A stretch of DNA of 64,000 bases from Pseudogulbenkiania subflava DSM 22618 (GCF_900177275.1 NZ_FXAG01000003.1:216774-280773), one strand, 5' to 3'; numbered from the stretch's first letter, positions 26,009-34,680 are shown. Notes: a model not told the origin generated them from the sequence alone. Program-made: numbers and translations.

Positions 26009-27184
26009 ATGCCGATCGCCCTGTTGGCGCTGACCATCAGCGCCTTCGCCATCGGAACCACCGAATTCGTCATCGTCGGCCTGATTCCGACCATCGCCGC
26101 CGACCTCAAGGTCAGCCTGCCCTCGGCCGGCTTGCTGGTCAGCCTCTACGCGCTCGGCGTCGCCGTCGGCGCGCCGCTCCTGACCGCGCTCACCGGCCGC
26201 CTGCCGCGCAAGCAACTGCTACTGGCACTGATGGCGTTGTTCACCGTCGGCAACCTGCTGGCCTGGCAAGCACCGGGCTATGCCTCGCTGATCGTGGCCC
26301 GCGTGCTCACCGGTCTGGCGCACGGCGTGTTCTTCTCCATCGGCTCCACCATCGCCACCGGCCTGGTGGCCAAGGACAAGGCCGCCAGCGCCATCGCCAC
26401 CATGTTCACCGGCCTCACCGTGGCGCTGGTCACCGGCGTGCCGCTGGGCACCTTCATCGGCCAGCACTTCGGCTGGCGCGAAACCTTCCTCGCCGTCTCT
26501 GCGCTGGGCGTGATCGCCTTCATCGGCAGCCTGCTGTTCGTGCCCGCCACCATCCGCCACAGCCCGCCGGCCTCGCTGCTGCAGCAGCTCGGCGTGCTGC
26601 GCCAGCCGCGCCTACTGATGGTGTACGCCAAGACCGCGCTCGGCTACGGCGGCTCCTTCGTCGCCTTCACCTTCCTCGCCCCCATCCTGCAGCAGGTGTC
26701 CGGCTTCAGCGCCGGCGCCGTCAGCCTGGTAATGCTGGTCTACGGCGTGTCGGTCGCTGTCGGCAACCTCTGGGGCGGCCGCCTCGCCGACCGTCACGGC
26801 CCGATCCACGCGCTGCAACGCATCTTCCTGCTGCTGGCCGGCGTGCTGTTGCTGCTGACCTTCACCGCCCACAACAGCTGGCTCGCCCTGGCCACGGTGC
26901 TGCTGTGGGGAGCGGTCGCCTTCGGCAACGTGCCCGGCCTGCAGCTCTACGTGGTGCAACAGGCCGAACGCCACGCCCCGCACGCGGTGGACGTCGCCTC
27001 CGGCCTCAACATCGCCGCCTTCAACCTGGGCATCGCCGGCGGCGCCTGGGGCGGCGGGCTGATCGTCGAACACGCCGGCCTGATGACCACGCCCTGGGTC
27101 GGCGCGCTGGTGGTGCTGCTGGCGCTCGCCATCACCCATTGGAGTGGCCGCCTGGACCGCCGCGCCGTCGCCGCTGCGTCGTAA
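26009..27184 (+). CDS. MFS transporter, AraJ/YdhP-like
   Basis: 391-aa twelve-helix MFS protein. ATG 26009 (MPIALLALTISAFAIGTTEF) follows GGAG and matches the YdhP/AraJ N terminus. Motifs: AFAIGTTEFVIVGLIPTIAA, LYALGVAVGAPLLTALTGRL, ARVLTGLAHGVFFSIGSTIA and GLNIAAFNLGIAGGAWGGGL. Proteins of this group export sugars or drugs. It appears intact although both flanking genes (the LysR remnant and the dkgB remnant) are decayed, so expression may be altered. Confidence 0.87.
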   Translation: MPIALLALTISAFAIGTTEFVIVGLIPTIAADLKVSLPSAGLLVSLYALGVAVGAPLLTALTGRLPRKQLLLALMALFTVGNLLAWQAPGYASLIVARVLTGLAHGVFFSIGSTIATGLVAKDKAASAIATMFTGLTVALVTGVPLGTFIGQHFGWRETFLAVSALGVIAFIGSLLFVPATIRHSPPASLLQQLGVLRQPRLLMVYAKTALGYGGSFVAFTFLAPILQQVSGFSAGAVSLVMLVYGVSVAVGNLWGGRLADRHGPIHALQRIFLLLAGVLLLLTFTAHNSWLALATVLLWGAVAFGNVPGLQLYVVQQAERHAPHAVDVASGLNIAAFNLGIAGGAWGGGLIVEHAGLMTTPWVGALVVLLALAITHWSGRLDRRAVAAAS

Positions 27185-27227
27185 TACGCGTCGCCCCCTC
27201 TACTACCATCCAAGCAAAGGAACACTC

Positions 27228-27710
27228 ATGACCATTCCCGCATCGGACTCGGCACCTTCCGCCAGGAGGACCAACAAGTCATCGACTCGGTAACGACCGG
27301 CCTCGAACTGGGCTACCGCCACATCGACACCGCCCAGATCGACGACAACGAAGCCGAAGCCGGCCAGGCGCTGGCGCACAGCGGCGTGCCCCGCGCGACG
27401 AGGTCTTCGTCACCACCAAGGTGTGGGCCGAACACCTGGGCCGCGACCAGCTGATCCCCTGAAGGTAATGCAGGAGCCGGTGCTGCAGCGCATCGCCGCC
27501 CGGCACGGCGTCACCCCGGAACAGTTCACCCTCGCCTGGCTGCGGCAGCAAGGCTTCGCGGTGATCCCGTCGTCGACCCAGCGCGCCAACCTGGCAGCCA
27601 ACCTGAATGTGCCAACCCTCACCCTGAGCGAAGAAGAACAGCAGGCCATCGCCGGGCTCGATCGCAGCGAGCGCATCGCCAACCCCGACTTCGCACCGGG
27701 CTGGTACTGA
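27228..27710 (+). pseudogene. dkgB: dkgB-like aldo/keto reductase pseudogene
   Basis: Pieces of a 2,5-diketo-D-gluconate reductase B homologue lie in three frames. After ATG 27228 (MTIPA) the frame shifts to [38 protein letters not shown] and [11 protein letters not shown]; a second shift near 27394 gives [20 protein letters not shown] and LIP, then stop. The C-terminal part resumes at about 27461 as VMQEPVLQRIAARHGVTPEQ to IANPDFAPGWY. Compared with E. coli DkgB (267 aa), roughly 140 residues between LIPS and YGKAL are missing. At least two frameshifts plus a large deletion make it non-functional. Confidence 0.88.
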
Positions 27711-28106
27711 TGGGTTCTCCACCAGATCAGCATCCACAGGCTGAGGTCGTGCTCGAACGGGTCTGACAGTCGCACCGGCCCCTACACGGCGGGACGAAGA
27801 GAGACGGCCCCACCGCTACGGCTGAAGCCGTAGCGGCTACTGGACCAAAGAAGGCGGGGGAAAAGCTGTAAGGTGGGAAGCGAGGAGATAGGGTCAGGTC
27901 ATGCGTGACCTACCCGGCACGTACGGGTGCCAGAGGCTCCGCACGGGGATGGCAGAGAATGCCGAGTACAAAAGGCAAGAGTCGACCCAAAGCAGTAGTA
28001 GCAGATTTGGAGAAGCAGACGTTCAGGAACATTTTTGCGAACCGGCGAGCAAAGGCATAGCTTTTTCGAGTCCAGCGAGCGAAGTGATCGTGGGTTGAGC
28101 ACATAG
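27711..28106. other. Gene-free gap with a strong hairpin
   Basis: About 400 bp without a supportable gene. It holds a perfect 10-bp stem with tetraloop, CCGCTACGGC-TGAA-GCCGTAGCGG, at 27813-27836, and a shorter inverted repeat AGGTCA-TGCG-TGACCT at 27896-27911. Base composition falls sharply from GC-rich to AT-rich at about 28.1 kb, so this gap marks an island boundary. Confidence 0.5.
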
Positions 28107-28820
28107 TTATGTGCTTTCTGAAGAGCTTTTCGAGATTCGCTCATCTATTTTTTTGATAAGTGCTGAGCTGTTATACTTCCCCATTTGCGCCACTGCATCG
28201 CCAATTAGTGTTTTATTTCCTTTCAGCATATCCTTTACAAAATCAGGAACTACTGAATTCTCATTTATAGATTGTGCAACCATGATGGAAACGTCTTGAT
28301 TACCAACCTCAAAAGATAATGGATTGGCTTCGATTATCTCTTTTATTATTTTTAATAAATCTAAATAAAACCGCTTACAAACAGTAACGATTTCCTCGGC
28401 TGGGCAAGGTATCTCAACCTCATTATTTTTATCATCATAGCGCCTCAGTGAGCCACCCGCGTGCTCAACGTAATATCGACCATCGTTAAAGGTGCTAATT
28501 AGTTGAAGCCCGTCATGAGTGATTGCATTCCTTGAGTTTTTGATAAAGGAGAAATTTTCAATTGACGAGAACGCACTCCAAGGGGCAGCCCCAGTTATAG
28601 AGTTCAGGACATCTTTTATTGATTGAAATGAGTTGGAGAATCCACTGAAGAAATAATTTACTCTTTCTTGATGGGTGAGGTCTTTTAACTGGCCTTTTTG
28701 TTCTAGCTCCAAGATGGTGGCTTTCCACTCTGACTCAATCATCTTTAGGAAGAACTCCATCTCGCCGAGTTTTGCCTCGAAGCTAAGAGTAACTCTGGCT
28801 TTAGCGGTAGACTGTGACAT
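28107..28820 (-). CDS. AT-rich hypothetical protein with HEPN-like RxxxxH motif
   Basis: 237 aa, not recognised as a named family. It is mostly alpha-helical by inspection. Residues 97-102 read RNAITH in the context FIKNSRNAITHDGL, which resembles the R-x4-6-H active site of HEPN ribonucleases; I see no other firm domain. The sequence is clearly more AT-rich than its surroundings, a sign of recent transfer. It follows the Mrr-type nuclease gene by 45 bp on the same strand, suggesting one transcription unit. It could be a toxin or abortive-infection effector (inference), or simply a helical protein with a chance motif. Confidence 0.65.
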   Translation of the reverse strand: MSQSTAKARVTLSFEAKLGEMEFFLKMIESEWKATILELEQKGQLKDLTHQERVNYFFSGFSNSFQSIKDVLNSITGAAPWSAFSSIENFSFIKNSRNAITHDGLQLISTFNDGRYYVEHAGGSLRRYDDKNNEVEIPCPAEEIVTVCKRFYLDLLKIIKEIIEANPLSFEVGNQDVSIMVAQSINENSVVPDFVKDMLKGNKTLIGDAVAQMGKYNSSALIKKIDERISKSSSEST

Positions 28821-28865
28821 TGCGTTTTCTCACATACTAATTAATAGGCGGCCCCAAAGGCCCGC

Positions 28866-29528
28866 TTACCCCACCTTCCTAATCCCCCGGCACGCCGGGA
28901 ATCGCGAACAGCCCCAGAACTTCTCCCCCGCCCGCTCGCCCTTCTGAGCCGTGCGCAGCACCATAGGGCTGGCGCAACTTGGACACACCGGCACGGACGA
29001 GGTAGCGGGTGACGGTGTGCTCTGCTGCCCCGCCTGCTGCTGGAGCATGGCCAACACCTTTTGCGCCGGCACCAACCGTATGGAGCGCCCTTCGGCGAAG
29101 TGCTTGGCGTCCTCGGTGAATTCGCCCGACGCTACGACGTAGCCGCCCACCGCATGGCGAGCGGTCATGACGCCGTACAGCTCGCGCACGATGGCCACGC
29201 CGACCTTGCTGGTTTTCCACTGCTTGCACTGCACCAGGTATTTGTCTTTGCCCATGTACAGCTCCAGGTCCACGCCGCCGTCGGGGCCATCCCCGCCCTG
29301 CTGCACGACACGGAAGCCCTCGCGCCGGAAGAGTTCGGCAGTGAGGTGTTCGAACTCTCGCCACGACAGCTTTTCCAGCGTCTCCCGGCTTGGATTGGCC
29401 GACACGTTGCGGTGCAGTTCAGCTTGCCGGCGGCGGGTACGGTAGGAGATAAAAGCGCCCAAGACGAAGCAGAGTGGGACGAGGTACTGAAAGACAAAGG
29501 AAAACGACACCAGCAACTGGCGGCTCAT
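28866..29528 (-). CDS. Membrane-anchored Mrr-type restriction endonuclease-like protein
   Basis: 220 aa. One N-terminal membrane helix (about residues 6-28) is followed by an Mrr-like PD-(D/E)xK nuclease domain: WREFEHLTAELFRREGFRVV, then catalytic GPDGGVDLELY (Asp87) and LVQCKQWK (Gln100, Lys102), VGVAIVRELYGVM. The C terminus is a topoisomerase-type zinc ribbon (CPSC near residue 182, then GCSRFPAC). Such proteins are usually annotated as restriction endonucleases; their targets are unknown. Its ATG lies one base after the stop of the small membrane protein (TAG-A-ATG), implying coupling. Confidence 0.82.
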   Translation of the reverse strand: MSRQLLVSFSFVFQYLVPLCFVLGAFISYRTRRRQAELHRNVSANPSRETLEKLSWREFEHLTAELFRREGFRVVQQGGDGPDGGVDLELYMGKDKYLVQCKQWKTSKVGVAIVRELYGVMTARHAVGGYVVASGEFTEDAKHFAEGRSIRLVPAQKVLAMLQQQAGQQSTPSPATSSVPVCPSCASPMVLRTAQKGERAGEKFWGCSRFPACRGIRKVG

Positions 29529-29529
29529 T

Positions 29530-29712
29530 CTATCGCCCAGCGTGGGGCCGGGGCCGTTGCTGCCCAGGGAAGCGGGGATGATGGGGGGGTAGTAAGGCGA
29601 AGTGATGAAAGATGAGGTAAGCGACGAAGGCCAAGGCGAGGCCGACCTGCCACGGCAGCTTGGCCGCGATCTCCATCAGGACTTCGAGCAGGGATTCCTT
29701 GCGCCGTGCCAT
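29530..29712 (-). CDS. Small membrane protein upstream of Mrr-like gene
   Basis: 60 aa with one hydrophobic helix (WQVGLALAFVAYLIFHHFAL) and a basic, Pro-rich tail. ATG 29712 (MARRKESLLEVLME) is chosen because GGAGG lies 8 bp upstream; the ATG at 29727 is part of that leader. It overlaps nothing and is translationally coupled to the Mrr-type gene. No homology recognised; it may be a membrane partner of the nuclease. Confidence 0.6.
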   Translation of the reverse strand: MARRKESLLEVLMEIAAKLPWQVGLALAFVAYLIFHHFALLPPHHPRFPGQQRPRPHAGR

Positions 29713-29915
29713 AGCTTTACCCTCCATGCATTAATACAAAAGCATACTAATGCCCCTTGAGAGCAATTCCTACCAGGGAAACAGCTTGGCTTGAGCTAGT
29801 ACAAAATCTGCGCTGGCCAGATGCTGGAAACGGAAATCAATGAGGGATATGTCGTCTGTCGCGGGAGAGCACGCTACATGATGCGACAGGCGTCGATTGC
29901 GCCCACCAGTCAAAC

Positions 29916-30242
29916 TCAGTTTTCTCCGCCGGCATCATGCTCGTTGTAGGTCTGCATCACTGTCGTGACCACCGCCCTGCCCCGCTCATCCAGCTTGCCC
30001 CATTGAGCGAGCAAGGTCTGCTGCTCGTCCGATAGCTGGTCGACGCTGCGCTTCCCAGTCACCACGTATTGAACGTCAACCCCCACCAAATAAAGGCTGG
30101 CAAGGGTATCAGCATTGGGGAAACGCCCGGTTTGCTCGTAGGTTTGATAAGTGCTGAACCCCACACCGGCCGCCTCGGCCATCTCGGCTTGCTTGAGGCC
30201 AAGACGCATGCGTTCTTCTCTCAGCCGATCTTGAATACTCAT
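29916..30242 (-). CDS. XRE-family HTH regulator
   Basis: 108 aa. The N-terminal HTH_3 domain spans residues 5-62: LREERMRLGLKQAEMAEAAG, TYQTYEQTGRFPNADTLASL, YLVGVDVQYVVTGKR. The helical C-terminal half has no recognised sensor. This type is common as a phage- or island-borne repressor. It lies upstream of the small-membrane/Mrr/HEPN-like genes on the same strand (188-bp gap) and divergent from the orphan gene at 30429. The inverted motif CAATAT ... ATATTG in the divergent gap may be its operator. Confidence 0.82.
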   Translation of the reverse strand: MSIQDRLREERMRLGLKQAEMAEAAGVGFSTYQTYEQTGRFPNADTLASLYLVGVDVQYVVTGKRSVDQLSDEQQTLLAQWGKLDERGRAVVTTVMQTYNEHDAGGEN

Positions 30243-30428
30243 TTTAATAGGACTTCTACTTGCAATATCCTAATTAACTAGGCATATTGTCGTTGCAAAC
30301 TTACGATCCTAAGCATCCTAACATCGCATTCCCTGCGGAAACACCACCGCAGGTGACCCTGCGCGCCCATGATATGGCGAAACGTCAGGCCGCCCCACGC
30401 CCGGTGCGCAGCAGAAAGGAGCCAAGCC

Positions 30429-30926
30429 ATGGCATTGAGCCCCCTGCAGCGGACCACTCGGCCCGGCATGACACTAGCCGTTACCGAACTGTTCACCCAA
30501 TGTCGCCACATCGCGTGCTACATCGATGGCGACCAGAACGGACTGCCCTTCTCCGTCGTGATCGGGCAAGCCACCCTCAGTCAGCAGCCCGAGTCGCTGG
30601 CCCTGCCGTTCGAGAAATTCCTCGATGCCCAAGCCATCGCCAGACCATTGGCCGGTCTGATCGACCTGACCGTGCCGCTGCAGTTGTTCGGGCTCCGCCT
30701 GAAGAACGGCCTCCCCGACATTGTCTGGCCGTGGACCGACCACTATCAGACCGTACTGCAGCACTCATCCCACACCAGACAGCTACAGTTCGACCAGTAT
30801 GAACGCCCGTTGCCGAACCTCTACGCCAAGCAGCTCTACATCGCCCAGCACCGCAACCTGATCTGGCACGACACCAAGAGCTTCGCCAGCTGGGTTATCC
30901 GTCATGGGGGCAATTGGAACCTGTAA
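30429..30926 (+). CDS. Hypothetical protein of unknown function
   Basis: 165 aa from ATG 30429, which has AAAGGAG 8 bp upstream (the frame is open from 30369). It is a soluble protein without signal or membrane segment. The sequence includes HIACYIDGDQNGLPFSVVIG, a Leu-rich middle and an aromatic-rich C terminus (WVIRHGGNWNL). I do not recognise the family. Divergent from the XRE gene, so possibly under its control. Confidence 0.6.
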   Translation: MALSPLQRTTRPGMTLAVTELFTQCRHIACYIDGDQNGLPFSVVIGQATLSQQPESLALPFEKFLDAQAIARPLAGLIDLTVPLQLFGLRLKNGLPDIVWPWTDHYQTVLQHSSHTRQLQFDQYERPLPNLYAKQLYIAQHRNLIWHDTKSFASWVIRHGGNWNL

Positions 30927-31108
30927 TGGAGTCCGCTCCGGTATGAGCTAGAGGCCGAAATACCGTGCAACATCGGCGCGGCATAGCCGGATGTGGCCAA
31001 ATCCGATACGGCCAAGCCCTCTCGGCCGCATGGCCAAAAAGCGAAGAAGCCGCCAGCAAACCGCAAAGAGTGAGAAGTGGTGAGCATGGGACGGCGATCG
31101 CATACCCG

Positions 31109-32587
31109 CTAGCCCGACATCAGAACCGCCCTCAGACTCCTGATCCCCGCAGCAAACTTGTCCGGCTCCAGGCTCGCGTAACCAATGCGGATTCCCGGCA
31201 CGGCGGCGCTGTCGGTAGCATACTGCTCGGACGGCACCAGCCGGATAGGGTGTGCCAACGCCCTCGCCGTCAGCGACGAGGCATCCTGCCCATTGCACAA
31301 CCGCAACCACAGTGCCAAGCCGCCTGGCGGAATATCGAACTCCACCAAACCCTCCAACTCGCTGCGAATGACCTGAACCGCCGCATCGCGCCGCTGTGCA
31401 TAAACCCGGAGCGCTCGCCGCAAATGCCGCTTCAGTTCGCCACTCTCCAGCAACTCGTTTACCGCCAGCTCGGTAATCGCATTCCCTTGGCGATCGATCT
31501 GCCGTACCGTAGCCGCACAGCGATCGACGATAGACCGAGCGGCGGCAACATACCCCACCCGCAATCCTGGTGCGAGCCCCTTCGACATTGACCCGATATA
31601 GATGACCTTGCCACCGCGATCAATACTAGCCATGGGCAACATGGGACGGTGGTCGAAGTGGAATTCATGATCGTAGTCATCCTCGACGATGGCAAAATCG
31701 AACTGCTCCGCCAGGGCCAGCAGTCGCAAGCGGCGCTCGGCCGGCATCATGACCGTGGTCGGATACTGGTGATGGGGCGTAACGTAGACCGCCCGCACCC
31801 GATGCGTTCGACACAGCCGCTCCAGCTCGTCCGGAATGAGCCCGTATTGGTCCTGACCGACGGCAAGAAGCGTTGCCCCACAGGCCCGGAATGCCTCCCT
31901 TGCCGGGGCATAGCTCAAGGCTTCGAACGCAACGGCATCCCCGGGGCGAACCAAGACCCGGGCCGCCAGATAGATGCCCATCTGGCTACCCCGGACCAAA
32001 CATAGCGTGTCTTCATTGCACGCCAAGCCACGCTCCAGGTTCAACATCCTGGCCAAGGATTGTCGCAACGCCAACGCTCCCCGGGGATCACCATAACCGA
32101 GCTGATTGTTGCGCGCGGTTTTGATCAACGCGTGCCGGAAAGCGCGTGCCAGTGCCGCGTAGGGGATCATCCGCGAGTCCGGCACGCCGTCGTTGAAGTC
32201 GATCACGCCGGCGTTGGCCTCGCCATGCCATTCCGTATCCAGTACCGGCATTGAGCCTTCAGAACCAGAGCCGACGGGATCGGCACCCTGGAGCAACGCC
32301 GCGGGGTCCAGCCCCTTTTCAGCAACCGGAAATTCCGCGGCCACAAAGGTGCCGCGACGGGCCTGTGCTTCCAGCCACCCCTGTGCGGCCAGTTCCTCAT
32401 AGGCCAGCACGACGGTCTTCCGGTTCACGCTCAGCCGTTCGGCCAACTCGCGGGTACCCGGCATCGGAGCGCCCCGAGCCAAACGGCCCCGCCGTATTTC
32501 CTCGATGATGGCCTGCACGATCTGGCGGTGCAGAGCGGTACCGTGTTGGTGCTGAAGCTGGATAGCCAAATCCCAAGGGCGAAGCAT
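31109..32587 (-). CDS. MocR/PdxR-type GntR regulator with aminotransferase domain
   Basis: 492 aa. ATG 32587 (MLRPWDLAIQLQ) follows GAGGAG at 5 bp. N-terminal GntR wHTH (residues about 15-75, ALHRQIVQAIIEEIRRGRLA, SVNRKTVVLAYEELAAQGWL) is fused to a fold-type I aminotransferase domain, with FAIVEDDYDHEFHFDHRPM and the PLP-lysine region YIGSMSKGLAPGLRVGYVAA. MocR proteins bind PLP or amino-acid adducts and usually control adjacent genes. It is divergent from the reductase gene over 137 bp and probably activates the reductase/M24 pair; the effector is unknown. Confidence 0.9.
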   Translation of the reverse strand: MLRPWDLAIQLQHQHGTALHRQIVQAIIEEIRRGRLARGAPMPGTRELAERLSVNRKTVVLAYEELAAQGWLEAQARRGTFVAAEFPVAEKGLDPAALLQGADPVGSGSEGSMPVLDTEWHGEANAGVIDFNDGVPDSRMIPYAALARAFRHALIKTARNNQLGYGDPRGALALRQSLARMLNLERGLACNEDTLCLVRGSQMGIYLAARVLVRPGDAVAFEALSYAPAREAFRACGATLLAVGQDQYGLIPDELERLCRTHRVRAVYVTPHHQYPTTVMMPAERRLRLLALAEQFDFAIVEDDYDHEFHFDHRPMLPMASIDRGGKVIYIGSMSKGLAPGLRVGYVAAARSIVDRCAATVRQIDRQGNAITELAVNELLESGELKRHLRRALRVYAQRRDAAVQVIRSELEGLVEFDIPPGGLALWLRLCNGQDASSLTARALAHPIRLVPSEQYATDSAAVPGIRIGYASLEPDKFAAGIRSLRAVLMSG

Positions 32588-32724
32588 CGATCTCCTCATG
32601 AGCAAAACAAAGCCGCAATCGTCCAGCCAACTGGACCAGTAAATATTATAAATCTGGATGTTTTTTGTGGTCCACGTAATGGCGATCATTGGCTCATCCC
32701 CAGACCCGATGAGTTATTGAACGC

Positions 32725-33825
32725 ATGACCTCACTGAAACCACCTGGCCAGATCGCAGGGCAACGTACCGTCGCCATCCACCACATCGAACGGCTCGGCA
32801 GCGACGCCGTGATGCTCCAATTGGGCATCCCCGACGGAACGGCATTGAGCTACGAAGCAGGGCAATTCATCGCCATTCATTTGCCCTGTGGGGCAACACG
32901 CTGTTATTCGATGGCGCACCGCCAGCAAGCGGGCGCCCCCCTGGAGTTCCACATTCGACTGCAGCCACAGGGCGTGTTTTCTCAATGGCTGGTCGATGCC
33001 CTGAACGACGCCAAGGTGTTAGGGAGAACGCTATCCATCAGCGGGCCTTATGGCGATTGCACCTGGCGCCCCCTACAGTCTTCAGCGGACATGACCATCC
33101 TGCTGGGAGGCGGCACCGGTATCGCTCCGTTGACGGCCCTGCTCGAGGAGGGGCTGGCGCAAGAAACCCGCGGACCGATCACCCTCTACTGGGGTGGAAG
33201 ACAACCAAACGACTTTTACTGCGCGGCTTACTTCGAGGCCCTGGCTCGACGCCACCAGAATTTCCGCTTTGTTCCGGTCGTTGATACCCAGGACACACGC
33301 TGGAAAGGGCGTCGCGGTTTTGTCCAGGATGGTGCCGCCGACGATTTTCCCAACCTGACCAAGGCCAACGTCTACGCCTGTGGCTCGCCCATCATGGTGA
33401 GCAGTGCACGGCAGAAACTCATCACGCAATGCGGGCTAGACCCAGACCGCTTCTATGCCGATGCGTTCGAGCCTTCGGTGTCGATCCGCGACGATGCCCG
33501 ATCTTCTCCTCGCCTCCGGGTACAACTGCAGCTTGCCGACGGCAGCGAACGAATAGTCCAGGTCGCGGCGGGAACCTCCTTGATGTCCGCGCTCCGCGCC
33601 GAGGGCTTGATGCAAGGCATTTGTGGCGGCCAGAAATCCTGCGGTAGCTGCCGCATCGAGACCGACGCGGCCTGGTCCGCACACCTCCCACCGCCGGACC
33701 GGATCGAGACACGCCTATTGGCGGCATTGAGCGATCCCAGACCAGCAGACCGGCTGGCCTGCCAAATCCATCTGACACCGGCACTGGACGGGCTGCGCAT
33801 CGCCATCCCGGATCGACCGCTCTGA
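32725..33825 (+). CDS. FAD/NAD(P)-binding oxidoreductase with C-terminal 2Fe-2S domain
   Basis: 366 aa, an electron-transfer flavoprotein. The FAD domain (residues 10-105) has the RCYSMAH motif (usual RxYS). The NAD domain has LLGGGTGIAPLTALLEE and the YACGSPIMV segment near residue 215. The C-terminal plant/adrenodoxin-like [2Fe-2S] domain has C-x5-C-x2-C (CGGQKSCGSC) and a distal Cys in RLACQI. This is the architecture of reductase components of Rieske oxygenases and hydroxylases, but no oxygenase gene is adjacent. Operon with the M24-fold gene 40 bp downstream; divergent MocR regulator. Confidence 0.88.
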   Translation: MTSLKPPGQIAGQRTVAIHHIERLGSDAVMLQLGIPDGTALSYEAGQFIAIHLPCGATRCYSMAHRQQAGAPLEFHIRLQPQGVFSQWLVDALNDAKVLGRTLSISGPYGDCTWRPLQSSADMTILLGGGTGIAPLTALLEEGLAQETRGPITLYWGGRQPNDFYCAAYFEALARRHQNFRFVPVVDTQDTRWKGRRGFVQDGAADDFPNLTKANVYACGSPIMVSSARQKLITQCGLDPDRFYADAFEPSVSIRDDARSSPRLRVQLQLADGSERIVQVAAGTSLMSALRAEGLMQGICGGQKSCGSCRIETDAAWSAHLPPPDRIETRLLAALSDPRPADRLACQIHLTPALDGLRIAIPDRPL

Positions 33826-33865
33826 ATCCCCCGTTTTGTCCAAAACCACACCGAAAGGAAACATC

Positions 33866-34567
33866 GTGATATCAACCCAACCCGTAACCCCGACGCAAAG
33901 CGACCTGGAAAAAAGCGGCTCCGCCTTCGATGCCGAGCAGTTACTGAAGGTGCGCCAGATGACCAGAGACGCCATTCACCGAATCGCTCAGGCCATCCGT
34001 CCCGGTATGCTGGAAGAGGATGCGGTGGAAATGGCCAAGGACATGCTGGCCGACGCCAATATGGTACGGGGCTGGCACGACGTCTACGTCCGCTTCGGCC
34101 CGAATACCACCAAGACCTTTGGAGCACCGTCGGAGCCAGGAATCGTGCTTGGCAGCGATGACATTTTCTTCATCGATATCGGCCCCGTCTGGAAACAGTG
34201 GGAGGGCGATGGCGGCGACACGTTTGTCACAGGCAGCAATCCCGGGATGCGTCGTTGTGCCGATGATGCCCGACAGATTTTCCATGCGGTTCGCCAGTAC
34301 TGGATTGAGCAGGGCGCAACCGGCAAGGAGCTCTATAACTTTGCCTGTCAGCAGGCCGAACAACGGGGCTGGAAGCTGAATCTGGACCTCTCGGGCCACC
34401 GCATTGCCGACTTTCCGCATGCTTCGGTCTATGAGGGGGCGCTGGCGGATGTGGATTTCAGTCCGTCACGGCTGCTGTGGGTACTGGAGATTCATATTCG
34501 CCATCCCTCGGAACCATACGGTGCGTTCTTCGAGGACTTGCTGCTTGAAGATGACTATTTCATCTAA
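33866..34567 (+). CDS. Short M24-family (creatinase/aminopeptidase fold) protein
   Basis: 233 aa from GTG 33866, preceded by AAAGGA; a TTG at 33836 is in frame but has no ribosome site. It is a pita-bread fold domain without the N-terminal domain of PepP or creatinase: FGPNTTKTFG, FIDIGPV and GDGGDTF (probable metal Asp residues), SGHRIADFPHASVYEG (His), WVLEIHI (Glu). Peptidase or amidinohydrolase activity cannot be told from the sequence. Linked with the 2Fe-2S reductase under a MocR regulator, it may act in catabolism of a modified amino acid (inference). Confidence 0.82.
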   Translation: MISTQPVTPTQSDLEKSGSAFDAEQLLKVRQMTRDAIHRIAQAIRPGMLEEDAVEMAKDMLADANMVRGWHDVYVRFGPNTTKTFGAPSEPGIVLGSDDIFFIDIGPVWKQWEGDGGDTFVTGSNPGMRRCADDARQIFHAVRQYWIEQGATGKELYNFACQQAEQRGWKLNLDLSGHRIADFPHASVYEGALADVDFSPSRLLWVLEIHIRHPSEPYGAFFEDLLLEDDYFI

Positions 34568-34645
34568 ACCAAGTCGAACCGACCCTGAATCATTCGTACT
34601 CACCACGCGTAGCCGTATGATGCAGGCGCAGCCAACCTGAAAAGC

Positions 34646-34672
34646 AAAAGGGGCCAACGGCCCCTTTTCTTT
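34646..34672 (+). terminator. Terminator after the M24 gene
   Basis: AAAAGGGGCC-AAC-GGCCCCTTTT followed by CTTTG, about 80 bp past the M24 stop. The symmetric A and T tracts make it bidirectional. Confidence 0.85.
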
Positions 34673-34680
34673 GCTCAGAC

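Noticed and set aside
27890-28106. Remnant of a REP-associated (RAYT) or IS200-type transposase suggested by AGGGTCAGGTC near 27890
   Set aside because: No frame on either strand gives the catalytic HUH or Tyr region; only a short promoter-like context and a small inverted repeat are present.
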